Source of the DNA: Hyalella azteca
Taxonomy: Eukaryota; Arthropoda; Malacostraca; Amphipoda; Hyalellidae
NCBI RefSeq assembly: GCF_000764305.2
Contig: NW_025945971.1
Location: 48,796-112,795, forward strand
DNA length: 64,000 nucleotides
Direction: 5' to 3'
Below, piece by piece: positions 42,501-53,863 of this stretch (position 1 is its first letter; each line of letters begins with the position of its first letter). The position numbers and the translations under genes were made by a program. The notes beneath the pieces were generated by a model. That model ran no database searches. It saw only the letters and a list, made by a program, of their open reading frames with translations, and was not told the origin of the DNA.

Positions 42501-44003
42501 GAAAAAACGTTTCAATCTACGTCATTTCAACGTCCGTTGCCTGGGATGACTCAATTTAAATCATCCTCTTTTTGAATCATCAACCAATGCATAATTCTCG
42601 TTTAAATAAGAAAATAAGATCGAGCAACATCCCTTTAGGCCAATTGACGTTGAAAAATGTTGATTTCTTGCACATTTTTGTAAAAAAAACGTTTTAATCT
42701 ACGTCATTTCAACGTCCGATGCCTGGCACGATTTTTATATAAATAAAAAAACGTTCTAATCTACGTCATTTCAACATCCGATGCCTGGTACGATTTTTGT
42801 ATAAATAAAAAAAAACGTTCTAATCTACGTCATTTCAACGTCCGTTGCCATGGGATGACTCAGCATTACCTGACACTCGTATGTGCCGTTGTCGTGAGTC
42901 TGCATGACGCAATAAAGTTTTGATCTACGTCATTTCAACGTCCGATGCCTGGCGGCACGATTTTTGTATAATTAAAAACACGTTCTAATCTACGTCATTT
43001 CAACGTCCGGTGCCTGGGATGACTCAGCATTACCTGACACTCGTAGGTGCCGTTGTCGTGAGTCTGCAAGACGCAATAAAGTTTTGATCAACGTCATTTC
43101 AACGTCCGATGCCTGGCACGATTTTTGTTTAAATAAAAAAACGTTCTAATCTACGTCATTTCAACGTCTGATGCCTGAGAAGATCCCAACATTACCTGAC
43201 ACTCGTAGGTGCCGTTGTCGTGAATCTGCAAGACGCAACAAAGTTTTGATCTACGTCATTTCAACGTCCGATGCCTGGCATGATTTTTGTATAAATAAAA
43301 AAAAAACGTTCTAATCTACGTCATTTCAACGTCCGGTGCCTGGGATGACTCAGCATTACCTGACACACGTATGTGCCGTTGTCGTGAGTCTGCAAGACGC
43401 AATAAAGTTTTGATCTACGTCATTTCAACGTCCGATGCCTGGCACTATTTTTGTATAATTAAAAAAACGTTCTAATCTACGTCATTTCAACGTCCGGTGC
43501 CTGGGATGACTCAACATTACCTGACACTCGTAGGTGCCGTTGTCGTGAGTCTGCAAGACGCAATAAAGTTTTGATCTACGTCATTTCAACGTCCGATGCC
43601 TGGCACGATTTTTGTATAAATAAAAAAACGTTCTAATCTACGTCATTTCAACGTCCGATGCCTGTCAGCATTACCTGACACTCGTAGGTGCCGTTGTCGT
43701 GAGTCTGCAAGACGCAACAAAGTTTTAATCTACGTCATTTCAACGTCCGATGCCTGGCACGATTTTTGTATAATTAAAAAAACGTTCTAATCTACGTCAT
43801 TTCAACGTCCGGTGCCTGGGATGACTCAGCATTACCTGACACTCGTAGGTGCCGTTGTCGTGAGTCTGCAAGAACTTGATCTGTAGAGTCCAGTCGTTGG
43901 TACCATCTTTGTGCAACACCACGAATCGATCATCGTTTGTGTAGGTGAAGATTCCTGCCGTCAGAATGTTCCAGTCCCAGCGACGTATCCAAGATACGCG
44001 GTT
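36512..44003 (-). CDS. dpr: Dpr-family two-Ig cell-surface receptor, 3' part of gene
   Basis: Dpr proteins sit on neuronal surfaces and pair with DIP receptors to guide synaptic partner choice (family knowledge). Exons on the minus strand: 44003-43836, 40713-40579, 38644-38505, 37579-37503, 37079-36619, 36556-36512 (TGA). All phases agree (1026 nt, 341 residues plus stop). Ig1, second half: NRVSWIRRWDWNILTAGIF, then FTYTNDDRF, WTLQIKF and DNGTYECQ, diagnostic of Dpr. Ig2: VHTGSGFMSQFVNLHV, LTCVIQQ, PPVYVMWLHGGVPVNY, DSGNYTCTAPNAVNDW. After Ig2, QGDTVAAVQRR and about 140 low-complexity residues are followed by a hydrophobic end SILIFIATFFFGSF, suitable for a GPI signal or membrane anchor. The exons for the signal peptide and the first strands of Ig1 were not found between 44003 and 64000 with any certainty, so the gene is partial here. 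The last two exons are the least certain. Confidence 0.9.
37290..37475. repeat. Two-copy direct repeat near the fourth Dpr exon
   Basis: GTGAACTTAATAACTTGTCT through AAATCATCCTGTCAAAAACT recurs at about 37407-37462 with small changes. Intronic on the minus strand; the 114-codon plus-strand frame is not a gene. Confidence 0.7.
38676..39285. repeat. Tandem repeat of about 70-80 bp
   Basis: Eight units containing GAAGATAATTCCACAGCAAA, TTTTAGTAAAAACTATTTT and GGTTGGGACATGAGCATC. They fill the end of the intron just upstream (minus sense) of the Dpr Ig2 exon starting at 38644. The unit does not visibly include exon bases. Confidence 0.92.
39895..40612. repeat. 37-bp minisatellite built from the donor edge of the Dpr Ig2 exon
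   Basis: About 18 copies of CTGCTGGATGACGCAGTTTC plus TCGCCCCTTCTTCTCAC. On the minus strand each gives CTGCGTCATCCAGCAG then GTGAGAAG. The copy at 40579 is the genuine exon end (TCVIQQ) and donor; perfect neighbours end at 40542 and 40505. Outer copies have decayed (CTACTAGATGATG and similar). Confidence 0.95.
40687..41060. repeat. Tandem repeat of about 79 bp built from the acceptor edge of the Dpr Ig2 exon
   Basis: The exon start (plus-strand ACATGAACCCGGAACCAGTG at 40689) and its acceptor recur at 40768, 40846 and, weakly, 40927, each followed by GTCGTTCA-like and AGCCTAAAT-like intron sequence. Spacing is 79, 78 and 81 bp. The AG of the acceptor is lost in at least the first two decoys (GGAGCATGTC instead of TTGCAGGTC). 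Confidence 0.85.
41250..41748. repeat. Tandem duplication of about 228 bp, period about 271
   Basis: AATCTATTTTAATTCTCGAA through TTAACCATTGACAGCGA occurs at 41250-41477 and 41521-41748 with few differences. Intronic in the Dpr-like gene. Confidence 0.92.
42450..43870. repeat. Array of about 162-bp units built from the donor edge of the Dpr Ig1 exon
   Basis: Plus-strand ACCTGACACTCGTAGGTGCC and GTTGTCGTGAGTCTGCA begin at 42868, 43032, 43194, 43358, 43519, 43673 and 43834. The last is the real exon end; the others are decoys spaced 154-164 bp. On the minus strand each decoy keeps about 36 exon bases encoding LQTHDNGTYECQ and the donor GTAATG. Between them are one or two copies of CTACGTCATTTCAACGTCCG followed by GATGCCTGG and A-rich DNA. 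The 42450-42840 part holds only the ACGTCATTTCAACGTCC component. Confidence 0.95.
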
Positions 44004-45720
44004 CTGTAAATCAAATGACTTGTGTCAATGTAACTATAAGTGAGGAATTTTTTCTCAGAAGAATTAAGTATTCTTTTCACGAAATTATTCACAAAAGTGG
44101 ACATTTTCATTACTTCATGAATAACGTCGTTAGTAAATAAAATTATTTTAACTAGAATACATGGATTGATGATATTCAAAACAATAAATTAAATACCAAA
44201 AAATTTTATGAGGTGTGCAAATTAATGCGGCATTACTATTTCTTTGTGTTAATAACTGTAATGCTGTATTATTATTTAATACTGATTTAGAGAATAAAAT
44301 CAGTCACTTGATCGGTGGCATGTTCGGCACAACCGACGTCCATACACACAGAGAAATGAGCGAGACATTGTCAACTTTTTTCATATTTCTGTGGGTTGGC
44401 CTGACCTAGTTTGCCTCGGGAAATTGTGCTGTGAATTTGTGAATTTGGCTTTGTGCTCGTGCTGTGGATTTGGAACTGTTCCACAATTTGAACAAATTGA
44501 CCCACATAATTTTGTGAGTAATAAGCTTCCAATGGCCTCTGATCACGTAAGCCTTTTCTTTTACCAATAATTAGCCGTCGTCATTGATGGGTCATAAATA
44601 CGCCATCGATTGCAATCTTTCACGAGGTATTAAAAAAATCATGCCGGTAGCACAGGGCAGAGATTAGCATCAACTGCCTGGAGGCCAAGAAACACTGTTA
44701 TAAATGACTGAGACTCAGGTCAAATAGCGATGAATTTGTATCTATTTGAGTGTTTTCCAGACCCATTTTCGCCGATCGTATCAGTGCTACGTGCAGTACA
44801 CGTGTCACAATTTGGGAAAAAAATTACTCGCATATTTCTCACACTGTCGCGACTCTATAGGCTTTGATTTACTGGGGCCATACTTTCAAAACTCGCTAAG
44901 TGAACGTAAGTACTTACGCACTATTTTCTTTTCCACGATTGGTGGATTTTGCTTGAAAGGCCGTCAGTGATTGGCTGATGAACTTACGATCTCTTAACTT
45001 TTTTGAAAATATGGCCCCAGGACTGTATGAACCTTAAAAGCTCATCCGATTGTTTAATTTTGGTACATCAGATATTTTAAGTTTAAATTTATTGGTAGAA
45101 GCTACGTACTATGAAATTTTTAAATCATTTAAAATCTTCAAAATTCGTCAAATAAATTTCCAATAATTACGAATATATAAATATAGCAGTGAATTAACTA
45201 TTGAATTTATCAAGCAATAGTTTCTTCTAATAATTTTTGCGACGTTAAGAAACAATAATTCTTTTTTTTTTTTGTACTGAGAAGTCTCAGGTACTACTTC
45301 ACCCTACCGCACCATCCCTGCATGAATAGCACCCTATACCCTACCTCACCCCACCGCACCATCACTGAAGAGCACCCTACACCCTAACTCACTCTACTTC
45401 ACCATCCCTACACATCTTTGAGTGCTCATGGCTAAGCATTATCCGAGTCCATCATCCTCTTGATTCGTTGTTTTTTTTCTGTCGATTGTTGGGAAAATTA
45501 CCGCGCGATCAATACATCGCCTGATACCTGGCAGGCGTACCATTAATCATGATGGTGTCCCATTGTTGTTTTCATTTTGATAAATTCTTCTTTATTGACC
45601 TTATTAATCCTAAGTTTCTTTAGCTTCCTACTTGAGAAACGAAGAAGAAAGCGTCACAACCGACGTATTGTGAATGTAAAGATTGTCAAGATCACTTGCT
45701 TACTGATTATATTTAGTCCA
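44004..45720. other. Stretch without a recognised gene
   Basis: AT-rich, probably intron or upstream region of the Dpr-like gene. A CACCCTACC/CACCATCCC-rich patch lies at 45295-45415. No exon for the start of Ig1 was recognised. Confidence 0.45.
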
Positions 45721-45734
45721 AATTAGATTTCTCA

Positions 45735-46195
45735 TAACTCTACTCATGAGAACTGATCAATGTGATTCTACTCATTGCACTGCTTATGAGAACCGTTCAC
45801 TGCAACTCTACTCTTCTGCAGACTAACTAATCAATGAAACACTACTCATTCCATCCCTTTGCATATGAGAACTGTTCAGAGCAATTCTGTTTGTTCTTTT
45901 GCAAAAAAGAACTGATCTATGCAACTCTACTCATTCCAATGATCATGTGAACTGATCAATGTAACTCTACTCATTCCAATGATCATGTGAACTGATCAAT
46001 GTAACTCTATTCATTCCTCTGCTCATGTGAACATATTAATGTAACTCTACTCATTCCTCTGCTCATGTGAACTGATTAATGTAACTCTATTCATTCCTCT
46101 GCTCATGTGAACTGATCAATGCAACTCTACTCATTCCTCTGATCACTTGAACTGATCAATGTAACTCTACTCATTCTTCTGCTCGTTTGAATGAA
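45735..46195. repeat. 40-bp minisatellite
   Basis: About 11 copies of ACTGATCAATGTAACTCTAC plus TCATTCCTCTGCTCATGTGA; the outer copies are degenerate. Confidence 0.93.
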
Positions 46196-49100
46196 TCATG
46201 TATTTCTTTGCCTTGTATGGTCCCGTAATTTGTATAATGATCACTTTACGCTTCCGGTATTCCGTATATTGACCAGAAAGTTCAACAAATTAGTCTTTGT
46301 TTGATCAGGACTAAAGCGACGAGGCGAAGCAAACGCAGTCGTGGTCCGACGAAGCATTAACAGAGAAAGCTTCAAATGACTTGTCCGATTTATGATCTGT
46401 TTTCGTCATTTTATCAAAGTGTGTACCAAGAAGTTGTTCCGAATTTATTAATCTGATAAAATTTAGAATCTTCAGACGCCAAATTCTTCTGTTTTTCTTA
46501 CATTTTCATGACATTGTGCATGAAATTTAGTGTAGGTACCCACTCATTAAATTTATTTGGACATGCCTCTACCGAAGAAATAGTTATTTCATTCGTCGAT
46601 TTTCAACTTGAACTGAGAACCCATGGACTTATAGTAATGAATTAGACAGAAAATGCTTTCCTAACGCAAACATCTTACCTTACAACTATAGCCTCTATGA
46701 ATATTATATTTTAGGTACATACGACGCTTTCAACTCTCGGTCACCCAATTTTATCGCTTAGGTTTTATACATATTTTTACCGCCTTGTTTGCTTCTATTA
46801 CCTGGGAAGAGCTAGGGTCTGGAGGCCGTATTATGTTCAGAGTGGTAAAAACGGCTGAGGTAAATGCGCTGCATTTGTATTTAAGAGGAGCGTAAGTTGC
46901 ACTCACGTTGAACTTTAGCGGCAGAGCTGCAAATTTTAGTTTGTTTTTAACTTTTTTGTTTCTAGTTAAAAATTTTGAATGTATGAATGACTGATTGAAT
47001 GAATTCTTACATAATATATCTCAAAATATATTGCTGATCGAAAAACAAACTCATTGGAACGTTAAAAGCTATAAAATTACGAGTCCCAAGCTCATAAAAA
47101 GATACGCAGTGCAATCCAGTTTAATCTTATTGTAAGCAAAATCTATTGCGTTAATTCTTTATTTTTCGGGACTTACGCCTTCGTTGGAGTATCTGTGTAA
47201 GCAGTGCTAGAGTATCGCTTTGAAAAGCTCTCGCATGTCGGCAAAGTGGAGCGTCCTTCAAATGAACGACTTGGCTGTCAAGAACGCTCCGGGAACGCGG
47301 CCGTGTTAGCGGAGAACGACTGCCATTCCAAAGTCGTTGTTTTCCTACAGTGCTTTTGTTATCGCGAATCTTAGGTATCCTCATGACACCACAAACCTCT
47401 AACTTGACACAGCTTTACTTCCCGGGCGTGAGATATGCACCTTCCGGCCTCACGGAAACTGGAACGAAACTTGAGTCTTTCCGCAACAAAGTTAAACGCT
47501 TACAAACAAAAGATGTGTCGGATAAACTTGAGCCGCAAACATGGCTAAAATACTCACGACGCGTAAACAACGGAAATGGATGAACGGAATTCGATTGGGG
47601 GCGACAGCGGTGTTATTAGATAACAAATATTTGCCAAAGGAGATTATCGAATTTCTGAGACCCAGAGTAGTGCTGAGGATTCGGCGTATTTTGGATAATA
47701 CAGCGAGATGGAAATTAGTCCAAAAGTAATAACTTCGCTGAACGCAATAATCAAAAGATAACCTTTTATTTTATAATTAATGATTTGATAAAATTTAAAA
47801 AAATAAAAGCAGTAAATATATTAAATATTTTAAATCGTTGTTAAAATTTACCAGGCGTATGACTCTATGAAAGCACATTTTAAATCATTGGTGTAATTGT
47901 TAATGTTTTTATAGTTAGTTTCTTAAACCTCTTCTAAAAATCTGAAGTTTCGCCTAATTAAAATACATGTTATTCTTTGTATTGTTTCTCGTCCAATAAG
48001 TGCTCAAATTCATGAAAGTATATTTGAAATTTTCCGCAAAGCTTTATTCGATGCGACGATGTGAGAATCGCACGAGCTTTGATTGCGATGACGTTCTCGC
48101 AATATTCAGAGTATTCACGCTCCGCCGCCTGCAGAGTCCTTCCATACTAACCATCGGTTGGAGATGGAAAATGAACTGAAATTCAGACACGTTCATCTGC
48201 GGTAAATTATGATTGAGTCGCCAACGCGCAATTATACGTTCAGTGATTGCTTTGCCCTCGAGTTCATAAATGATTTTCAATGCTTGAATAAAGTACGCGG
48301 ATGTATGCGAGTGGAATTGCGAATAAATGAGAAATTGCTTTTGTGTTTCAATTGCTATCTGAGAATCAGCAAGCGGACGAGAATATATTGAAATTTCTTT
48401 TAAAATCTTTTACGAAAGTTTTTTTTTTCAGAGAAAACAGCATAATTTATACCCCAAGATTTTCAATGATAGTAAATTTACGAATGTATTGTTGTTGGAG
48501 CACAAAGATAAGTCATGAATCTTTTAGCAGATACCGGAAGGAATGCATCGTTTTAACTTGTCAACTTGTCATGTGCAGCATCTTTGTGATGTATAAAACG
48601 TGGTAGTGCCTGACGGGTTCAGTAATTAATACACTTCAAGTTCAGGATGATGGAATAAAATTATCGAAACGAAAAAAAAGGAAATCGAGCAGAAATGTCA
48701 ACAATTTTTTAACTTACTTATATAGTACAGAAAAGTTTTTGAGAAGATACGTTTTCGGCGGTAATCTAAATCCATTAGATCACGATTTATGAGGTCATAA
48801 ATGGTTCCTTTGGGAAATGAAAACCCAATAAAAAGCCTGTCGCATGACACTATGTCTTCCGCGCAGCAATTTGTTACAGCTGTTATTCTTCCCTGCCGGT
48901 GGTATTTAGGTGACCAGGCATCGTCAGTATGACGGTCGCTCTAAATGATGACAAAGATACAGCGCTGTCCACTGTACTAGTCAAGTCTCTGTTTCAAAGC
49001 TGTACTTATCCATCGCTTTTCTATCAAACCTCCAGTGTTCATTGCTGGAAATGGTGATAGGTCAATGCCCTGTAAAATTTTGAAAGTGTAAAAAAATTTT

Positions 49101-51558
49101 AAAATGTTAAAAAATTATTTTAAAAAATTAAAAATTTTAAAATGTTAAAAATGTAAAATTTTACACTTTAAAATGTAAAATTTTAAAGTGTAATTGCTTC
49201 AAATCATTTCGATTCGGTTATGATCAATGCAAAAGCTCATTCAATGTCGTACAACTTTGCACGTTGTTCGATATTCATTCGGGAGTTTGGGAGTGGGCCA
49301 TAAACGGGATTTACTATGAAGTTGGTGATACCATCAGTTTGTTACAAAATTTTTAGAGTGAAAAATACCATTGAAAGTTTACTAGAAATTTTATTCGTGT
49401 TCATAAGTGTTTGAATTTGTTGAATTGGAGCTTGGAGTTTCATTACCACCTATTAAAAAATCTTATAGAAATGTTGCAGCTGCAATTCATTTTAGTTAAA
49501 ACTTACAATTCATAAATTGTCGCATAAGGTTTAATCGTTATTTAACAACATTTTCATAGACTTTGTTGTACGTCCCGATTGCTCCTCCTATCAATCGTTC
49601 CAATAACAAAAATGACTCGAAATTTTAATTGCTTGGAAATTCAATCAAGTGTTCTAATATTATCTTTTGTGCATAAATAGTCAACGATCGCGAATTGTTT
49701 AATCATATTCAAATTTTTCTACGGAGATTTCCCGGGAAAAATATTCTGAATTTAAATGAAGCAAATGAGGGAAGGCGCGAGAACAACTTTTACATCTGAT
49801 TCATAATCATAAAGATGACAAACATCTATTGAAATAGACATAAACTCTTCCCTCAATCTAGAAGCAGAACAACTTTCAAAATTATTATGCTTTAGCTCCA
49901 TGAGGAACGAAATCTGTGGGTAAAGTAACGCGCTGAATTTAATCTAAGTAATGACACCAAAAATAAAAATGAAGGTAGTGAACATCGTTTGAAAGTAAGT
50001 GATCGTTAAAAGTGAAAGTAGTGAACGAAAGTAAACATCGTTTATTTTAGGGAGAAAATTAAGCTTAAAAAAAGTTTTCACAATAGAAAAATTATGAGAT
50101 ATAGTCGGGTTTTGCATTTTTAAATTAAATTTGTTTGTGATCATTGGAACACATTGGAATGATGGAAAGACTTTAGTCAGTTTAGAAACGCGTCGATTGC
50201 TAGGAAATGGCTAAGAAAATTCAAAATTCATCATCCGATTTCTGCTTCTTGCTGAAAATGGCTGTGCGAATATGCTCCTAGGAGAGCAGATAGAGAGATA
50301 TTAATTGCATAAAAAGAGATAATCTAAAGTCGAACAGAATGCAACTGTTTTTGCGACGACTATAAATTGCAAGCGTTTTATATCGTTTCCGATTGACGTA
50401 AATGTTCAAAGATATCATGAAAAACTATGTGTTCCCCTCCCACACGCTTAAAGCACTAGCTAAAGATAGACTTTAAATTCAATTGAAATGCACTACATTA
50501 TTCAATTTTGTAAGTGAGATACGAAGGCTCGGGTCCAATAACGTTCTGCACAAAAGCCAAAATTCACGATCGCTATTCAATATCTTTTTCGCTTTCTCGA
50601 AAGAGTCGCTCCCTTGCGGGATTTTTTACTTAAAAATTCATGAAGCAAACTGTTGTCTCTGTACAGCAAGAAGAATCCAATAATTTCATCCCCTTGAAAG
50701 CCTCAAATTCGATTAGCGGGAAACCTCCGAGTTTTTTCAATTCATGTTAGAAAAAGCTTTCCGTTCATTGGATCAAAGAAAAAAAATCGTGGCTGCCTCT
50801 CGTTTGAAATACTTGTGTATTTTTTTTTGCAGTAATGTTGTAACTTGAAATTTATATTCTTATTTGGGAAGTTTTATTCCTAGAGAAAGTTTTCTCACCA
50901 CGATCTTCTCACATAGAATGCACCAACCAGTAGTTTAATATTCGTAAATAAATTTAAATTCTCCAAAGAAATGCAGAAAAAAACTATCAAAAATTTTCGC
51001 CTACTTACATTGTTTATTAAAAATATTGTATAAGTACCCATATGCGTCGCACGGAATTATAATCGTGAAATTATGAATGGTGCTTAATGAAATGCAATGA
51101 CATCATTGCAATAATTCTATGATTGAAGTAATCTTTCAGGAGTAGCGTCTATATACTTAAATATGAATAAAATGATTACAGCGATCGCTCATTTTATGAT
51201 CAAGCTCTGCTGACTCTACTTTACATGTGAACCGCGTTCATGCAACTGTCGAAATATTTTTCCTTGTTGAATTCCGGGAACCAATTCGCTGAACAATGCC
51301 TTCCAATTGATGATGACATTACGTTGAACAAACACTACCGGTAGTGGTCACATCGATGCTAATGTTTACCATCAACTTGAGTCTGACCATTGAAATCGCA
51401 AACTTTATAGTGTAATTGGCTTCAAATCATTGCGATTTGGTTATGATCACTGCAAAAGCTCATTCACAGAATGCATGCTCTAATATCAGTGGCTAAATAT
51501 TTTCGACTAATCTTCCAGTTATTAATCATTGGGCGGTAAAATCGCAGTTATTTCCACT
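46196..51558. other. Stretch without a recognised gene
   Basis: Mostly AT-rich non-coding DNA. A less AT-rich patch at 47150-47730 has open frames on both strands, with a consensus-like donor GTAAGT at 47176 on the minus strand. I recognise no family in it. 49080-49195 is a low-complexity TTTTAAAATGTAAAA stretch. Confidence 0.4.
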
Positions 51559-51715
51559 TTTTAGCGCATTTTATCATTTATGGAAAAAATGCCCTATTGT
51601 TCTCGTCATGTCCGTCCGTCCGTCTGTCCGTCTGTCCGTGACTACACGTTTTCGTAAATTTCGAGAAAATGCGCTCTCTGTCACTCACTGCAGTGAGTAC
51701 TGAGTTATATTTTTT
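51559..51715 (-). mobile_element. Fold-back dispersed element, copy 5
   Basis: Reverse-oriented copy, TTAGCGCATTTTATCATTTA at the left and CACTCACTGCAGTGAGTACT then GAGTTATATTTTT at the right, with a short CCGTCCGTCTGTCCGT core. Confidence 0.87.
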
Positions 51716-52210
51716 TCTATTCGTGGTATTCTGTAAGAAAATTTTGTTGTTATTGGCTTTGACCTTCAACGTGCCACACATGAAATGTCATGTTGCACGT
51801 CGAACATGATCGAGTGAATGAACTTTGAGGCCCATAGGACGAATACGAGAGCTTCTTTATTGGGAGAGAATAATGAAATTTTAGTGAGTTGGGACACGAG
51901 CCTTTCTAAATTATTCCGCAATGTTGTTTTGTATCGAAAAAAGTGTAGCTGAAGTTAATGCTAAAGAAAAAAGGTGAAGTTAAAATCGTATTTCAGAGTC
52001 AAAAACGTCGTTTCACTCATAGCCTCAATTGCAAATTCAGATTCTTTTTTGTTTCTCTAGCAAATCCAAGCTTACAAACATTGACGGAAAAGGTCAAGGC
52101 TCAGCCAGCGCGAACACATAGCAAATCCCCGAGTTATTCATATGGAAATTTACGAGCTCGTCGGAAATGCTCCAGCCTCTAAATTGAGGGAGATGTATAG
52201 ACCCCGCCCA

Positions 52211-52382
52211 CTAGCAGATATTTGCAGATAAAAATAAAGGGTCTATGGCGATCTCCAGTCCAGTCAGGGAACCCAGACGAAAAATTCTGTAGGGGCTAGC
52301 AGATATTCGTAGATAAAAATAAAGGGTCTATGGCGATCTCCAGTCCAGTCAGGGAACCCAGGCGAAAAATCCTGTAGGGGTC
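52211..52382. repeat. 85-bp tandem duplication
   Basis: CTAGCAGATATTTGCAGATA through AAATTCTGTAGGGG is followed by a second copy starting at 52296, differing at a handful of bases. Confidence 0.93.
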
Positions 52383-53863
52383 TAAGGATCAGCAAGGATT
52401 TATTGTCTGCGATGTGATAACCTTTTAGCCTTGTCGTTGAAATTCTCGGCTTGATGGAAGATTGCAGTTCTTGAGTCGTTCGGGACACGAGTCGTTCATA
52501 TTGCAAAACGAATTTTAGTTTGAAACAAAACAACAGTGAGTGCGTGACGAATATCAATTTCAATTCTATTTAAATTGATATTTTCGATTGAATTTTTCAA
52601 AAGGAGAAATTCAAGACTAGTTCAAGCCAAAGACTTGCATCCCGATACAACGTTCTGCTTTGGAAGAAAAAATCATGCGAAATTTTGTCTCAAAGTCTGT
52701 ATTTCATTTGGAGGCAATTAATGCGAGTTGTGCTACATGCCACATAAAAATTATATAATAAGCCAAAATTACAGCTGTCTTGCCTCTCTTCTTACCTCGT
52801 GATGCCGAGGGAAGGTTGGAAATCGGCAAGGCAAGAAGGCCGTAGAACCTTCGTTGAAGCGAACGTCGGTAACAGAATTGTTGCCGAGCTCCAACTCCGG
52901 CAAAACGTGTCGTATGTTGCTCACTGGATCGCTGTCGTCTCCTGGTTAAATAATTTCAGAATTATTTTGCAGGAACTACAACAATACGTGCCGTATAATG
53001 GTAACCGACACATTGCAAACTATTGCAATACGTGTTTTAGTGCAGGTAATGCATTTATAGCGTGGTTCCTGTATCTAATCTCATATACCGGTAGTAAGTT
53101 ACGGTTGGTTCTTAATCTCGTTGTAAATTCTGCATCTTTTAATTCAGGTAATTTGTATAATACTTGAAAATTTTAATTTAAATTTAAAGGCAGTGAGTGG
53201 TAGTATGAAAAACAGATAATACAAAAATCAGATATTTCATGCCGAGACTTATTCAAATAGGCGTGAAGTAGCAATACCGTATCAAAATCCACAAAGTGCA
53301 TATCAAGCTATGACCATTTTTATTTCTAGCAAGGAATCATTCCCATTCAAATTTTCGTTTACTTTCCCTTTCCATCAGCAAGTATCTACAGGAGAGTGAG
53401 CCTAGGGAGAAAGTTTATAGCAAATAAAGATGATTATCGAAGAGGTTGCGTGAGGAAGTCCGTAATCTGGCCCACAGTATATAATGGCTCTCATAACAGG
53501 CAAAGAGCTGGGAGCCTCCGCTAAATTTACTCAGTAATTACTTGCTAGCTCAGATAAAATTTACTGTGTTGTCAGGGAAGAAAAACTGAGAGAATAGTTT
53601 CGCTGCAATTTCAGGTACTATATTGAGGGGGGCGGGCTATATATAGCCGCTGCTTAATTGCATAATGAATGCAATAAAACAATATGAAATTAATTATTAT
53701 CAACATTATAGCGTAGAGGATATTTACTCAGGGAAAAAGATTTCTCGGCGTCAGGGAAACGCACATTCATCAAATTTACCGAAGTAGTGTTATTCTAATA
53801 AAGTTTTTACTTCAATTTAGCTCAACAAAATTTATAATTCAAACACTAGAGTGCAATAAATCA

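Noticed and set aside
47177..47344. Possible minus-strand 168-nt exon between TAG and GTAAGT
   Set aside because: The frame (containing DSQVVHLKDAPLC) shows no Ig or other known motif, and its phases do not connect the ORF at 53981 to the Dpr exon at 44003.
52799..53167. 122-codon plus-strand frame
   Set aside because: No recognisable motif, no convincing splice context and AT-rich composition in its second half.
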